NCBI GenBank assembly: GCA_025024175.1 | Contig: QCXZ01000064.1 | Span: forward strand, 43,607,325-43,671,324 | Source: Rhyzopertha dominica | Taxonomy: Eukaryota; Arthropoda; Insecta; Coleoptera; Bostrichidae | DNA: 64,000 bases | Direction: 5' to 3' | Shown: positions 24,691 through 36,789 of the stretch, piece by piece | Numbering within the stretch: position 1 is the first letter of the stretch | Layout of the letters: the number at the start of each line of letters is the position of its first letter | The notes under the pieces: model-generated | What the model saw: the letters and a program-made list of their open reading frames with translations, nothing else | What the model was told of the DNA's origin: nothing | Databases searched by the model: none | Program-made: the position numbers and the translations under genes

Positions 24691-26460
24691 ATGTCGGTAT
24701 GATTGCCGGCTAAGACCCCTAAAGTGGTATTCCTTATACAACTGGAAAATTGTCGATTAGAATTGTGTTATAAATGATGAAACTATGGCAATGGGAACTA
24801 TTTCCTGCGAGCTAAAATCGACATAGATGTTCTAAAGTGAGCTAATGGTGTGTATAAATTTTTAAATGAAGATAATGGAATGGGATTGCTAACATGTTTT
24901 TACATAGTAATGCAACATGAGAAAATGCATTGCTTTGGAAACCTTGGTGGTGACAAACACCACACAGTGTCTATACATAATTTAGCGAGAAGTAGAATTC
25001 TATGTAAGTCGATAAAAAGCACAGATTTAATTGACAGATGTTTTGGACAATCCTAGATTGTGTTAGTATGCACATGCTTGTTTTAGTTAGTTCAAAGTAT
25101 TCAAATTAAACAACAAACATTGCTCTAAAAGGAGTGTACTCTATGAAATCAAATTTGATGGTAAACAGATTATGGTATAGGTATTTTGAGCTGCATACTA
25201 AATCAGTGGTCCTGCCGATAGAGTTCTTCCTTACGACAACGATAATTTCTGCCTATATTCGGTTTCTTTGAAGTGCCTGATAGGTGTGACATGCCTCAGA
25301 CGACAAAGGAAGAGTACATAACCTAGATCACGATAAAAGCATTCTCTGAACCGCTAACGATATCCGTTCTGATTGTTTATAACCGGAAAGAGATCACGTA
25401 CGTTTAACTTCCCAATTTGTTTGCAAAAGCAAAGGGATTAATGAATCTAGAGTTGTGATAATGAAGTAAGAAAAAATATGACTTATTGATTAGATGCAAA
25501 CCTTCCTTTCATGACAATCTATGGACGTCAAACAAAGCAAATTAGGCAAAGATGAGCTATAAAAACCTAACACGTGACACAAGTCAACAATTACATCACT
25601 CTCCTACGACGAGGTTCGGTCGAGAGAAAAACCATGGCACGTATTGACTTTGTAGAGATCATCTGCCGATAAGCTATGGCATTTATTAATCTAAAAGGTA
25701 CGGCCTTTACTAAGAAAAGATACTAGGATGGAGTAGAGCAGATAGCGTATCAGCATCCTTCGAGATCAGGGAATGACGAAATGCGGTATATCAAGACTGC
25801 AAATTTAATCGCTTTGGTCTCCCAATTTCATATTTCCAGTTGCTTGTTGACTGCTGTATTTCTAGTTATTGCCAAAGATTCTGAAAATTCAGTTTATCAT
25901 TCATCAACAAGAAATGATGTCTCTAATTCTGACATAAGTGGTTGGGCATAAAAAATAATGTACACTAACCGGGAATCGGTCTATACTACAGATGAACCTA
26001 AATAAAAATGTTTCCAATGAAGATACATAATTAAGGACATTATAAGATGAAAATATTTTCCGGTTATACCGGAAGTGGATACTAATTTCCGAAACGAAAG
26101 CACTGATTTACGTAGTTCTCTTCTAAAAGATATAATCTACACTGGAAATGGAACAGCACATTTTTCTCTAGGATATTCGATTACACCATCAAATTTCCTT
26201 TCTTTTGATATCAAGTTGTTGGAATCCACCACCTACGGTCTTAGAGGTATTTTGTTAATTTTAAATAATCGTGTTAGCTGTGAGAGAGGTTTGGCAAATT
26301 TTTTTTGTTTCTCGCAGGAGAAGTAATTTCATTCTGGTATTAACTTGTTGTTTGTTGATAATTAGCGATTCTCGTCTGAATTCAGAATAGGTATTAGAAA
26401 ATGTATTCGTAAGAAGAATTAATTGGCCTAATTTATTATTTGGTTATTGCAGCAGAAAAT
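24691..26460. other. Non-coding stretch with a weak core-promoter-like site
   Basis: Mostly unremarkable. At 25558-25564 there is TATAAAA. At 25612-25616 there is GGTTC, which fits the DPE consensus at +28 if transcription starts at A25585 within TCAACA. A good-context ATG (ACCATGG) follows at 25633 but opens only 12 codons. The combination can arise by chance. Confidence 0.2.
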
Positions 26461-26465
26461 TTATT

Positions 26466-27128
26466 ACTTGTCTCAAGAATGTACGCGTAGCAGTGGTATA
26501 AGTCGACAATTACAAATAAGTCAAATTTCTGTGTCAAGAATACTGCATAAAGATAATTATTATTAGTATCAAGTTCAGCTAATTCAGGAACTAGATCGAT
26601 TGCAGTTTTCTGAATGGGTCCCACGCAAACTTCAACGCAGAAATATTTTTTTACAATATTCTGTTTACGAGTGAAGCTAAACTTCATAAGAATGCTTTTG
26701 TGTCAAGTGACAATTGCCATTATTGCAGGATAAGGCCCTTGGGCCATCATTGAATGTACGGGGTGACACTGTTGATGTACGACACATTAATGGACCTAAT
26801 TTTTCGATGGAAATGCCAGTGTTACAGGTTCTGCAACAAGATTTAGCGCAGAATTGTTAGAAAATGTGCCACTTGCTGTAAGACAGCACATGTGGTTCCA
26901 ACATGATGATGCACCTTCGCATTACTGCAGAGGTGTATGGATGTACTTAAACACAGCGCGATCTCAAGATTTAACTAAACTTGATTTCTTCTTCTGAGGC
27001 CACGTTAAGCAATTGTTTAAGAACCGCCACCTACTCAGGAAGATATTATGGAACGAATTCGCCATGACTTTTCAAGTCAACAACACGTTATTAAAACGGT
27101 GAATCGTGAAGCTGGTGATTATGTGTAA
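26466..27128 (+). pseudogene. Tc1/mariner-superfamily transposase relic, nearly full length
   Basis: The three frames of this stretch together carry ordered blocks of a DDE transposase: ISRQLQISQISVSRILHKD (helix-turn-helix), VQLIQELDRLQFSEWVPRK, DTVDVRHINGPNFS, MWFQHDDAPSHYCRGV (catalytic core containing the second Asp) and RSQDLTKLDFFF. Stops and frameshifts separate them, so it is inactive. It belongs to the same family as the relics at 5130, 27569, 33850 and 36790. No inverted repeats were recognised at its ends. Confidence 0.75.
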
Positions 27129-27568
27129 CATTTAATCTAATTTGATTCCTGGTTTTGATATTATTCGTTTAAAAAATGATGTTGTCTTAGTTAGTTTTTA
27201 TTGTTCAATTGGTCATTTGTTTTGAGTCTCGTATTAAAACCAGGATAGTACATATTGTTCACTAAGCTGGCACCAGGGCTAAGTTGGAAGTACCCAAAGT
27301 CAACATATCGGTACGTAATGTCTGTGCAGTACGAGTAATACTGGAAAATCCTGATAATTGCGAAAGCAATAACATCTCTGCGACAAGACAAAAGAAAATT
27401 CGCCAAACGTCACTCATAGCTAAAACCATAACACGTGATTATTCGAAATTTCCAAAAAGCGCAAAGCATCGGTGGCAGATACCATTTCATAACAGCAGTA
27501 AGAAAGTTTAAAGTATAAGAAAAGTATAGGTTACTCTCATCAGAAGCGAATTGCTGAAATCGGATCCC
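27129..27568. other. Interval between two convergent transposase relics
   Basis: Non-coding. A plus-strand 75-codon frame at 27284-27511 includes RQKKIRQTSLIAKTITRDYS, which vaguely resembles a transposase HTH. The match is too weak to call. Confidence 0.3.
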
Positions 27569-27850
27569 TTACAGTGCTTTCGTCTCGCAGAATTTCAAAA
27601 TGGTGCCAAACACTGAAATTGTCAAATTTTTGGCGTACTTAATTGGCATTCGTTTATGATACGTTGTCTTAAATCTCGTAAATAATTGGGATGAGTGGTT
27701 TAAACTTAATTCAGTACATGACCACCACAAGAAGAATTTCAACGCCGTCAAGTCTGAGGACATCGCAGTGCATTCGATGGAGCCTCTTCTTCCAATCCAG
27801 CTCAACAATACGATCCCCAAAAATATCTACCCAGACCGTCGATAAATATA
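27569..27850 (-). pseudogene. Transposase C-terminal relic, Tc1/mariner superfamily
   Basis: The minus-strand frame at 27820-27569 contains WIGRRGSIECTAMSSDLTAL followed by KFFLWW. This is recognisable as the RWIGRRGPIEWPxRSPDLTxLDFFLW catalytic segment of this transposase family, with substitutions at otherwise conserved positions. Text after it (RFKTTYHKRMPIKYA) fits the C-terminal tail. It faces the plus-strand relic at 26466-27128. Inactive. Confidence 0.65.
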
Positions 27851-30169
27851 TTTAATATTAGATATGTAAGAAAGGCGAGAAAATGTTTTCATAGTTCTAC
27901 TGCTTAATGTAGAGTACAGTTTTGTTGAATAATGAATAAGCACGTTATTATAATCTATAAATCAATTACGGTCAAGTGTAATTAAGTTTAGGATGTAGAT
28001 GTTAATGGTCGATAAGGTGGCAAAAGTAAAATTAATAGAACTTTCACATCCATTTCTTTTTCGACCACATAAATATTCTTTAATTCCTTATTGAAATCTA
28101 CGTAACATCTGTAGTACTAAACATTACGCCACCGCGCATATCGTTTTGTGCTCACGTTATTACATAAAGTCTTGCTAAAGTGCTGTTTTATTATTGGAAT
28201 ATCTGGTCGTCCTCCGTAACACGTCACCTCGAGATAAATAAGATGTTGGGGACTTTAGTCTACCGATATTCTTTTGTCGAACAAGGTAAACATACATGTG
28301 CACTTTAGCTGCATCACGCATGTTGATTTTCCCAACGATAATTTATGGTCGTTTCGATAAATCAAACGAAAATGTCTTTGTTGTAGCCATAGGTGAGTTC
28401 AAGGCCACCATGGGCTAATAACAATTATTAACGCAAATATATTTGAAGTTCACTGGAAACGAAAAAGCAGGCTTTCTAATACCCTACTTATAATTCAGCC
28501 TCCTATTCCGCTTCACATAGACAAATACTTTTCTGCAATAGAAGAACTAAAACGATCAATTTATTATTTTGTCGTTGCTATACCTTTTTTGTATTATTAC
28601 TTATTAAAAAAACATAAACTCACCAACAAAACGACACAATTTGATGGTTGCATGAGGTTCACACTGAACTATTTAATCTCTAAAAATGTCTGAATTGATT
28701 ACACCAGTGATGCTAGTGAGTAATGTATTTAGTCATTTAGCAAAAGAGGCGAATCGGAGACATGCCGCTGTTATCGAAAAAATTGGTCATAGTGGCCCGG
28801 CGTCTGTCAACGGATGATTATTATACTCATTCGAATGCTCAAGTGCAAAATGCGCTTATAGAGCGACTAAATTTTTATTTATACAACTACTAACTACAAG
28901 CATTACATGTCCAAAGAATTAATGTTCTAGATTTATTATTACTTAAAATTAGCTATTAGGTACTGCAAATATATTTAGTCTTTGAACTGCCAAACGCAAA
29001 ATAAATTGTAATTATATAATGCGTAACTTGATCGGCAGTAGCAATGCAACTTTGTAATGTTTTTGAATATACCGATATGCGAATTTAAATTTAATGCTCC
29101 TAATTGTACAGTGGTAAGAAATATGCAAAATGTGGGGACTTTCCCATTGCCAGCAGCATTCGAGATATGCAGTTCGCACGACAAAATGCGTTTTTTGTTT
29201 TTCATTACCACAGATACCCAGTGGCGGTTCCAACATTTTGTCGAAGTGGGAGGGGGCTTGGGAGATTTGACTACAAGAAATGTACTTTTCAACATTTTAC
29301 TAAGGCATAACTAAAAGAATTTAAGAAAAAAATGAATAAACTATATCCATTTGGTCACACCTTTATATAAGAGGTTTGTGGCAGTATAATCGTTATTTAC
29401 TTTACTAGTGGGATCTAAACTTTATCACACTACGAGTGTGAATGACTGCAAAGGACGAAGGCGTTAGCCCGTTTCATTTGTAACGAACACGAGTACTGTA
29501 ATATGCTCTAACCCACGTGTGAAGTACAAAACTTTATCCATCAAGTGAGCAATTTCATTCAAAATAAAGATCAAAGAAACTTTTGGAGTCTCAAATGTGC
29601 AATAAACAAGCGTTTAAATGTCAACACTTTTTGGTACAAATTGTGCACTAATATTGTAATCCCATAACTATGAGTGATACAGAAACGAAAAATCTAGCCA
29701 TGGAAATTGAAGAAGCTACTGCAGCTGTTGCCGCTTTACTTTTACATGACTAAGTGTGCATATTTTTATAAACGGTTCATTGATCGGTGTAATGAGGCAG
29801 AAGAAAAAGTAGATAATATTGGTATTTTTGAAGTGGTATAAGTACTTCAGTATTTCGACATTCTATTTAATGCTGCGAGCCACAATCCCAATGAAGCAAA
29901 ATGTTCATATTAGTAAGAACCATTAATTGCTTTTTTGAAAAAGCAATCAGTGGGACACAGGCCAAATTCAAAGTATCAACAAAATTTTGAATGCCTGATG
30001 TAATGAAACTAAAAAGTTCCTATTTAAGGTCTCCTTGGTAATTGAACTTGGAGATGCTTCGGGAGTAGATGAACTAATTAAGCCCAGTTAGAATGGAAAA
30101 TGGACAGTTTTGTCGTGTCTCATACTAAGTACAAAGATCAAAGTATCCCGAGAATTTTTTTATTACTGT
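27851..30169. other. Non-coding stretch, no gene seen
   Basis: Around 29055-29200, ATTCGAGATATGCAG-type text resembles untranslated parts of insect DNA transposons. At 29219 the sequence AGTGGCGGTTCCAACATTTT resembles a hAT-type end, but no partner end was found. At 29699 a short frame MEIEEATAAVAALLLHD opens and soon stops. No gene is supported. Confidence 0.35.
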
Positions 30170-31665
30170 CGAAGACATGGAAAAAGTGAAGATAAATAAG
30201 TCGTGGGGTGCAAAGGTTGTAACTGGTACCAACATAATGCCAAAGAAAAGTGCCAACTTTCTTGATTACCACAAGCTTAAAATACACAGTGCATTGTTTT
30301 CGAAGATCGTCCACTTCACTCTTAGCAAATACCAGGCAGTCCTATTAACAATAAAGCGCCATAAAGTGATTGGTGGTCGAATGATGTATGAGAGGGTTAC
30401 ATTGACACATTTATTGAAAACAAGGAAAAAAGCATCCAAAAATTTTTGGTAGAAAGATTAGTAACAATGAAGCTACAACAAGTGCTTCTAACATTTCCTA
30501 CCAAGATTTGAGCCTTCTTGGAAGAGAGCATTCTGTTCCTCAAGCTATAGCAGACATTTCCCAACAAAATTTAAACAGCAAGAATTCAGATAGGGTCACT
30601 TTGCCAGCCATTAATTTAACTAACTACAAATTTGTGCACTCCATATTTATCAGAAATAATAGTTTAGTTAAATTAAGGGCATATTATTAGGCATTTTTCA
30701 TTTTATTAAAATTTGATTAATTAAAGATTGGATATTTACTCGACTAAGATGGATGCTGTAGTAAAGCTCACATGGATACATAGAAACGAAGTAGGATCAT
30801 GGCCAAATAATTGAAAAAATTCTGTGACATAACATATACATCTATGTCAGCAAAGACAACTGAACTTTGTAGAACTCAAGCAGCCAGAATGATCTATATC
30901 TATATCTACATATCTATATTATACATGCAACCAGACAAAGAATACAGATTCATATTAAATTATCAAAACTATTTAATCAAATTCATTTTGAGAAGCCTTT
31001 GGTAATCAAATGAGCTGAAAAAGTGCTTATAATCTTCTAGATATTTTTTGCGTTTTTATTGTTCACGGGAGACAATTGCAAAATCAATTACTTATGGAAC
31101 GCGCAAACCAGGATATCAGAGATATTTTAAATTGCTTGACAATAAAATCACAGCTTGCGCGTAGCTGAAAAACAATAGACCTTTTGATATAAAGCTATGC
31201 TTGGGGTGCTTATATGCAATGGTTTTAACTAAAATTCTTGGAGAAGCACTACAAAAAATCAAGAAAGAAGAAGAATTAGAAGCATCATTGGATGAAAAAC
31301 CCAACTTCGGTTCTTCTACTAAAGAAGCTGGTGCTTCGAGTTAATACAAGGGCATCTCTAAAAAGCCAAAATGACGAAATGCAGAAAAGGTCAATAAAAG
31401 AATTCCACCTGTAAGTACAGGACAAGGTTTTAGTAAAAATCCCAAAAAAGAGACAGAAGGCACCAAGGAACGTGATGATTGTAGATATGGAAAGGAACAA
31501 ATATACTAACCTCTATCAGCTGCGTCAGGAGTTTGTCAACAATATATGCAAAGAAGCAGTTAAAGATTTGTTAAATGTTGATATAAGGACTTTTACTGCT
31601 TAAATAAGAGGTGTAGTTGTGTTAAGAAATGCCTAAGATGAAATTCTTAAGTCGTTCATCATCAT
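30170..31665 (+). pseudogene. Integrase-type transposon relic (KRBA2-like / Ginger-like)
   Basis: Successive plus-strand fragments match, in order, a transposon protein with an rve integrase domain known in many animals as KRAB-A-domain-containing-2-like or SCAN-domain-3-like. Near 30355, HKVIGGRMMYE matches the region before the integrase (IGHGGRxRM). At 30925, MQPDKEYRFILNYQNYLIKF marks the start of the core. At 31097, ERANQDIRDIL is the SQGSVERANxDI block. At 31240-31300, EEELEA follows a degenerate YEAMFG. At 31420, GQGFSK is followed at 31598 by CLNKRCSCVKKC, the cysteine-rich tail. Stops and frameshifts occur throughout. Ends and inverted repeats were not identified. It is a dead copy. 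Confidence 0.65.
30891..30926. repeat. Short (TATCTA)n-like microsatellite
   Basis: Imperfect repeats of ATCTAT inside the integrase relic, just before its core domain. Probably expanded after the element died. Confidence 0.7.
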
Positions 31666-33060
31666 GCTGTAAGAATAAGTAAACATACTTGCTTACAAAA
31701 CTAAGATTTTTTATCATTATCACAGAGGTGAATTTTATTTTGCTTTAGCAACTGTTTATTTTGTATAAATAGTTTTTTACTTTGCTTAGCACCAACATTT
31801 CCATGCTTTAGTAACACAACTGTATTGTTCTGTAAAAAAATTATGTATTGACCAATAAAGGCAAAGCCAAAATCTTTCTTGTAAACTTCCCATGATTCCT
31901 GAAGCAACAAGTCAAATCGAATAGATAGTTCTCATATCGTATACTATACTTTAAGTCTTGCTCAAGTCCTGCATTCGTGACCCGCTCAGTATTATCTTTT
32001 GTAGTCTACGTTCGCACACTTGACTAACTTGATTCAGAATGTGCATCAAATTTTCTATAAAGTAACGCATGTTAACAGTCATAAACGAGATACACGAATT
32101 GTATCGAGGACACAAATGTTACTAAATAAAATCAGAACAAAACCTCTTTCTACTAGTTACTAACATAAACAGTAGAATGCCTTCTTGTCTAATCCTAGTT
32201 CACAGACTAATAAATAATTAATAATTTTATTATGTTTTAATAGGAGGTTATTAAGAATAAGAAATTCATATCTGCTGCCGCAGATTCACTTATTCGTCTG
32301 TATTTTGATCTAGTGCAATAAATAAAACCGTGTATTGGCAAAAAACGATATTAAAACTTCGAGATTTCCTGGATCATATTTCACAACCGTATCTAGAAAA
32401 CAACCCCGCCCTCATTTGTATTTGTGAAGATGATAAAACCATTGCAAAACCTCTAACATGCAATTGCACATAGCCAATCTGTAATAAGCCCCATTGAGAT
32501 CCTCTTAATCTCGGGTAATGCTTCACGACTGGAAAGCTGGTTGTGCAAGTCGCTCATGTGCTGTTTGCTCAAAGGCGATTAATCTTTATCGAGAGGAGAA
32601 CATTCTTAAGAAAACATTATATCACCTTGATTACAGGCGAGAATCTATGGTTTTATTCTGATGCGAGATCACATAAATTATGATTAGATAATGCTGTGTT
32701 GCACAAGGAGCCGACTGTTGAAATATTTGTATCTCCTCTGTGTAACCCGTGCCGTTAAACCAATAGAACCTTTCTTGGATTCACAATGTTATCGTGTTTG
32801 CCTTATCCAGATAGGAATGCAAAGAAATCCCAGTGACAAGGGGGTGCAGTGAGGAGAGTGAACAATTATATCAATAATGTTTACAAGAAACCCATGACTA
32901 ATGAATGGCTAAAAAAACTGAAAATACACAAAAATTAATCAAAAGACATATACACGGGTGTTGCCAGCGCAACCCACCGGTAACAGATCAGTTATTTAAT
33001 ATAACACTTTAGGTACCATGTTGTATTTTCTTCATAGTTTTTCTCATTTGATATGCACAA
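31666..33060. other. Non-coding stretch with a GC-richer patch at 32400-32900
   Basis: The left part is AT-rich. The patch at 32400-32900 is less AT-rich and apparently single copy, with GATA-type cores (CTTTATCGAG, CTTATCCAGATAGG) and no coding signature. It is a candidate enhancer by composition only. Confidence 0.3.
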
Positions 33061-33350
33061 TCATACTCAGCATCAGAAATAACGTTCAACAACATCCATG
33101 ACGCAAAATTGAATTTCTGTACCTCTAGCTACTGCTTATGTTGCTTGAACGTCATAAAAATTAACAAACATCACACTCTCCGCATCAATAATCACATTGA
33201 ACGACACCCATGAAGCAAAATCGTTTTTTTTGCACCTTTAGGTATCTTAGTGCAAATCTGTCGGTCTTAATCCGAATTTGACATAATCATCATATTCAGC
33301 AACAAAAATCGCGTTCAAAGACACCAATGAAACAATAAATCAAGTTTTGT
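33061..33350. repeat. Three diverged tandem copies, period about 110-120 bp
   Basis: Copies start at 33061, 33170 and 33290, each opening with TCATAYTCAGC-like sequence (TCACACTCTCCGCATC in the second). Each continues with GTTCAACAACATCCATGACG, TTGAACGACACCCATGAAGC or GTTCAAAGACACCAATGAAAC. Divergence is high, so the array is old. The third copy is partial. Confidence 0.7.
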
Positions 33351-33849
33351 ATAAAAGCAAATTTTATAACCAACTGCACGAAGATGATATTGGCATGAAT
33401 AATTATACCCATGGATAAAATAAATAGTAAACAAGCAATCCTATCTAGAAATAAAAATTGATAAGTATAATAAGATATATTTATGCGTTATTACATATCA
33501 TCTGTTTTTTTAAACATTTATCAATTACACAAATAAAACTGGTTATTCCTTTGTAGGTGCTGTAGATGTATAGAGACAGAATACTCTGTTTACAGTTGGA
33601 GCTATAATATAGTGACAGTCTGGAATAAATTTAATACGTTAAACGCAATCTTTATGCTTGGGTAGGTCAAATGGTATAATTAAGTGGCGGTCTTTGTTAA
33701 AATCAAATGTTTGTACCATGTTCCAAAATCTATTATATGAAAAGTATAGACAAAACAATGCACCTAGATACTTTTAGGTCAACAACTGCTCATAATGTTG
33801 CTCACTCTTACTAAACGCAACTTAAACTCGAACATTTCTGAATACTTCA
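33351..33849. other. Non-coding stretch, no gene seen
   Basis: AT-rich. Nothing recognised. Confidence 0.3.
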
Positions 33850-34215
33850 GGGGAAATTAGCCTATACTATGTCTTATTCCCTCTTTCAACTCCTCAATAC
33901 TTTTAAATGAAAGATACGTGAGGTCGGAAGACCTGGGTGGGCATTCAAATGGTCCCTCTCTATTAGTTTGTTTTCCTGGAGGTAAGTACTGCATCTAGAT
34001 ATTCACAAATACGTCTTGCCCAGTATATTTTCTTCTAGAATATAGGTTCCAATCACTAACAGCTGCTAGCCAAACAATGACTTTTTCTGGACGTGGAGTG
34101 AGTCCTTCCCTCATCAAGTGTAGATTCTTTTAATCTCACCATTCAGCGTAAACATTGATTCATCAGAAAACATAATAGTTTTTGCAGGTAGATCGTTCGT
34201 GTGCAATATATCTAC
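33850..34215 (-). pseudogene. Transposase core relic, Tc1/mariner superfamily
   Basis: The minus strand near 34176-34120 reads IMFSDESMFTLNGEIKR, the first catalytic block (FSDE.xF.LNG). Near 33955-33880 it reads GPFECPPRSSDLTYLSF, then ELKEGIRHSI, the last catalytic block and tail. Between them the text is scrambled and the central WFQHDGAP block is absent, so the copy carries an internal deletion of roughly a third of the gene plus frameshifts. Same family as the other relics. Confidence 0.65.
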
Positions 34216-35318
34216 CCGAGAATTAGAATGTGGATAACACCGTGCTATCTAGTGGCAATTTAATGGTATTATTCACCCGTCTATGTTAGTATATCTATCA
34301 ATTGCTCGCAAAACTTGAGTTTTCTGTCTGAATTGACTTAATTCCGTCAATTCCTGGAAGATTGTTAATGTATAAATTCCTTGAATAGTCAGCAGTACAC
34401 ACGGTCGATGATTACATGTTTCTCTTACATGCATGTCCATTTTTCTAAAACTATTTCTTGCTTAGAGTTCTTTCAATATACTGAATACAGGTTTAAAACT
34501 ATGTAGTCAGCAAAGAAGACATATTATTTGTTATATTCTAGATGTTTTACCTTAAAATTATATCTAGATTTGTTTTGTAATATATGCGCTTCTGGTAAAT
34601 ATATGATGTGTTTAAGTGTACCTGTTTCATACGATTGTTTGCGTTATTGTTTTAATTTAACCTGCTCAAATTGAACATATAAATTTTAATAAGCTCTCCG
34701 CTACGATAAATTCATTTAGAAATTTGAAATCTTCAAGACCAGAAAGCTTTGTAGTAAAGAGAAGGCTTTTGGCATAAGACTGTTAAAAGTAAAAGGCAAG
34801 GAACAATTGAATGAATTCTGTAAGTAAGTAATTTGCGAAGTCTAAAGTAAAAAAGCTGTATCGAATTGCATTTTACTTATCTAAGCCTGAATCGAAAACT
34901 ATGTACGTAAATACACAACAGCAAATTAATAGCCAAAAACTTAAATCTCATATATGAACTCCCTTAAACTTATTTAAAAAGACATTATCTAATTGTGTTT
35001 GCTCTGCTATGTTCTGCTATTCATTGTTATCAATTGCGCTGAGGCTGTCATTGTCTGGATGATGCTATAGCAGTAAATAACAAATTGACACCTTGATTGC
35101 ATATTTGTCGAGCACTTGAAACATCAACTGCTAATTCGCTTAGTTCGAATCGTAGTAAATATACTCGTGTATTTCCTTGATGCATAATCTACTTATTATT
35201 AATGTGGGAAGTCTACTCGCACTGTGCGCTATGATTATGCCTCTGTCTACTCATATACAAAAACATATCAATGACATACACGTGTTATCCGCGAAATGAG
35301 ATTTCTTTTGTTTTAGAG
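34216..35318. other. Non-coding stretch, no gene seen
   Basis: AT-rich intronic or intergenic DNA without recognised repeats or coding blocks. Confidence 0.35.
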
Positions 35319-35349
35319 TATCCACAATCAAGAAAAAAGATTGTGGATA
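35319..35349. repeat. Perfect 11-bp inverted repeat (hairpin)
   Basis: TATCCACAATC and its exact complement GATTGTGGATA are separated by nine purines. It would form a stable small stem-loop. It is too short for a microRNA precursor. No terminator or other role is assigned. Confidence 0.6.
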
Positions 35350-35464
35350 ATAAAACATGTAATATTTGCACAACAGGTGATATTGCAAGGAAAATGCAAG
35401 ATTTACGATTTACCTCCGCAACTTTGGTAGAAGATAGAGCTAAGCAATGAATTCATTTAGTTAA

Positions 35465-35834
35465 TTATGCAATTATTAGTAAAATAAAAAATGTACGGTA
35501 AGGGGCAGTTGAGAGAAGGTGGTTGATGTTTACTTCAAAAGTAATGGGGCTAAAGCCACACCTTGTTGGGCTTTCGAAAGAAATCGTTGTCGAAAAAATT
35601 GTATTAGGATTTTCACTTATTCTTTTAACAATCGCAAATAGATTCGAAGGTACCGAGAGTAAAAATATATTCCAGTTTTCTGTTCTAAATAAATGCATAC
35701 CTTTCATTCAAATATTTACCACAAAGTTGCATTTTTTCAATGCAGTTTTTGGAAGTTTATCAGATAGTGAAAGCAACACGAAACCGCAATTACCAGATCT
35801 GTTAAGTGAATTATCGCAGTTAAACCTTTTATAA
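35465..35834. other. Overlapping unexplained frames on both strands
   Basis: A plus-strand frame of 103 codons (35523-35834) and a minus-strand frame of 80 codons (35707-35465) overlap. Neither has a recognised domain. Low-complexity composition explains them adequately. Confidence 0.2.
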
Positions 35835-36190
35835 GCCGACGAGGAACTAAAGGATTACGCAGCGCGAGATTTCACACGTCGCTGGCGTTTATCTGAATTG
35901 CTATCTTGACCCAACTGTTTTCAGATCTCACAATAGTGCAGCTATCATAGCGTAGCACTTGTGTCTCAAAGTCAGGGGCACGCGATTGGAATCTTGAGTA
36001 ATATTTACATTAGATTGCGTTCGATCCGTTGGGAACAGATACTTTAGCGTGGAATTTTCATCTTTAAACATCTGCTAATAGGTGAAAGCGCGATGACGCG
36101 CGTGTGTTACAGAAACTGTCAACTGGGGCGAGGCGGTTTATGTTGAATCGGAGATACATTCGCGATAAAGTGTGACTAAAATGTATGCAT
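35835..36190. promoter_or_regulatory. GC-richer single-copy block, candidate cis-regulatory element
   Basis: Distinct from its AT-rich flanks: GCAGCGCGAGATTTCACACG at the left, AAAGCGCGATGACGCGCGTG and GGGGCGAGGCGGTTT at the right. No open frame of useful length and no repeat partner in the window. Candidate enhancer by composition and isolation only. Confidence 0.25.
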
Positions 36191-36789
36191 ACACATGCAT
36201 TTATCTGTTTTGTAATTAAGCGTAAACATCTTGCTTAATTTTCCAGTTGATTTCGAATGATTTAATTGGAATTAACGTAGACAAGTCCCAAGTCCTATTT
36301 ATGCACGTATAATATTACTTCTGAATCGTCTGTAAATTTTCAAAACTGTATTTTCCAATTTTACGTTAATCCATGCAACGAAAACATTTGCAATTGTGTT
36401 TACTCAATATAAGAAATGACAATTTTCTCAGATATATGTGTAGTATAGTATAGGCATTGTCCGAATAATACTATTATTCAGACAACGGTATAGGTATACA
36501 AGTATTAGTACAGAATTATGTGTTCTTCTGGTATTTTGTATTGGTTCAAAAATATTCTATAGGAAATTCCACAATAAAAGTTATTTGGAATGGCATTTTA
36601 TACCGCCATATTCAATCTCATGAATATAAATTAATATTATATCAAACTTTAAACAAACTAATAACAGAATAACCCAACAATAAGTTTACTTTTTGTAATT
36701 ATTAATTTTATGCAAAAACCACCCAAATTCGCGCATCTTTCAATACCTTGCCTACAATTACTTAAAACTGTATCTAATATGTTCTAATA
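36191..36789. other. Non-coding stretch, no gene seen
   Basis: AT-rich. Nothing recognised. Confidence 0.3.

Noticed and set aside
35319..35349. TTATCCACA-like DnaA-box resemblance next to the hairpin.
   Set aside because: DnaA boxes are bacterial. This is insect nuclear DNA and the match is chance.
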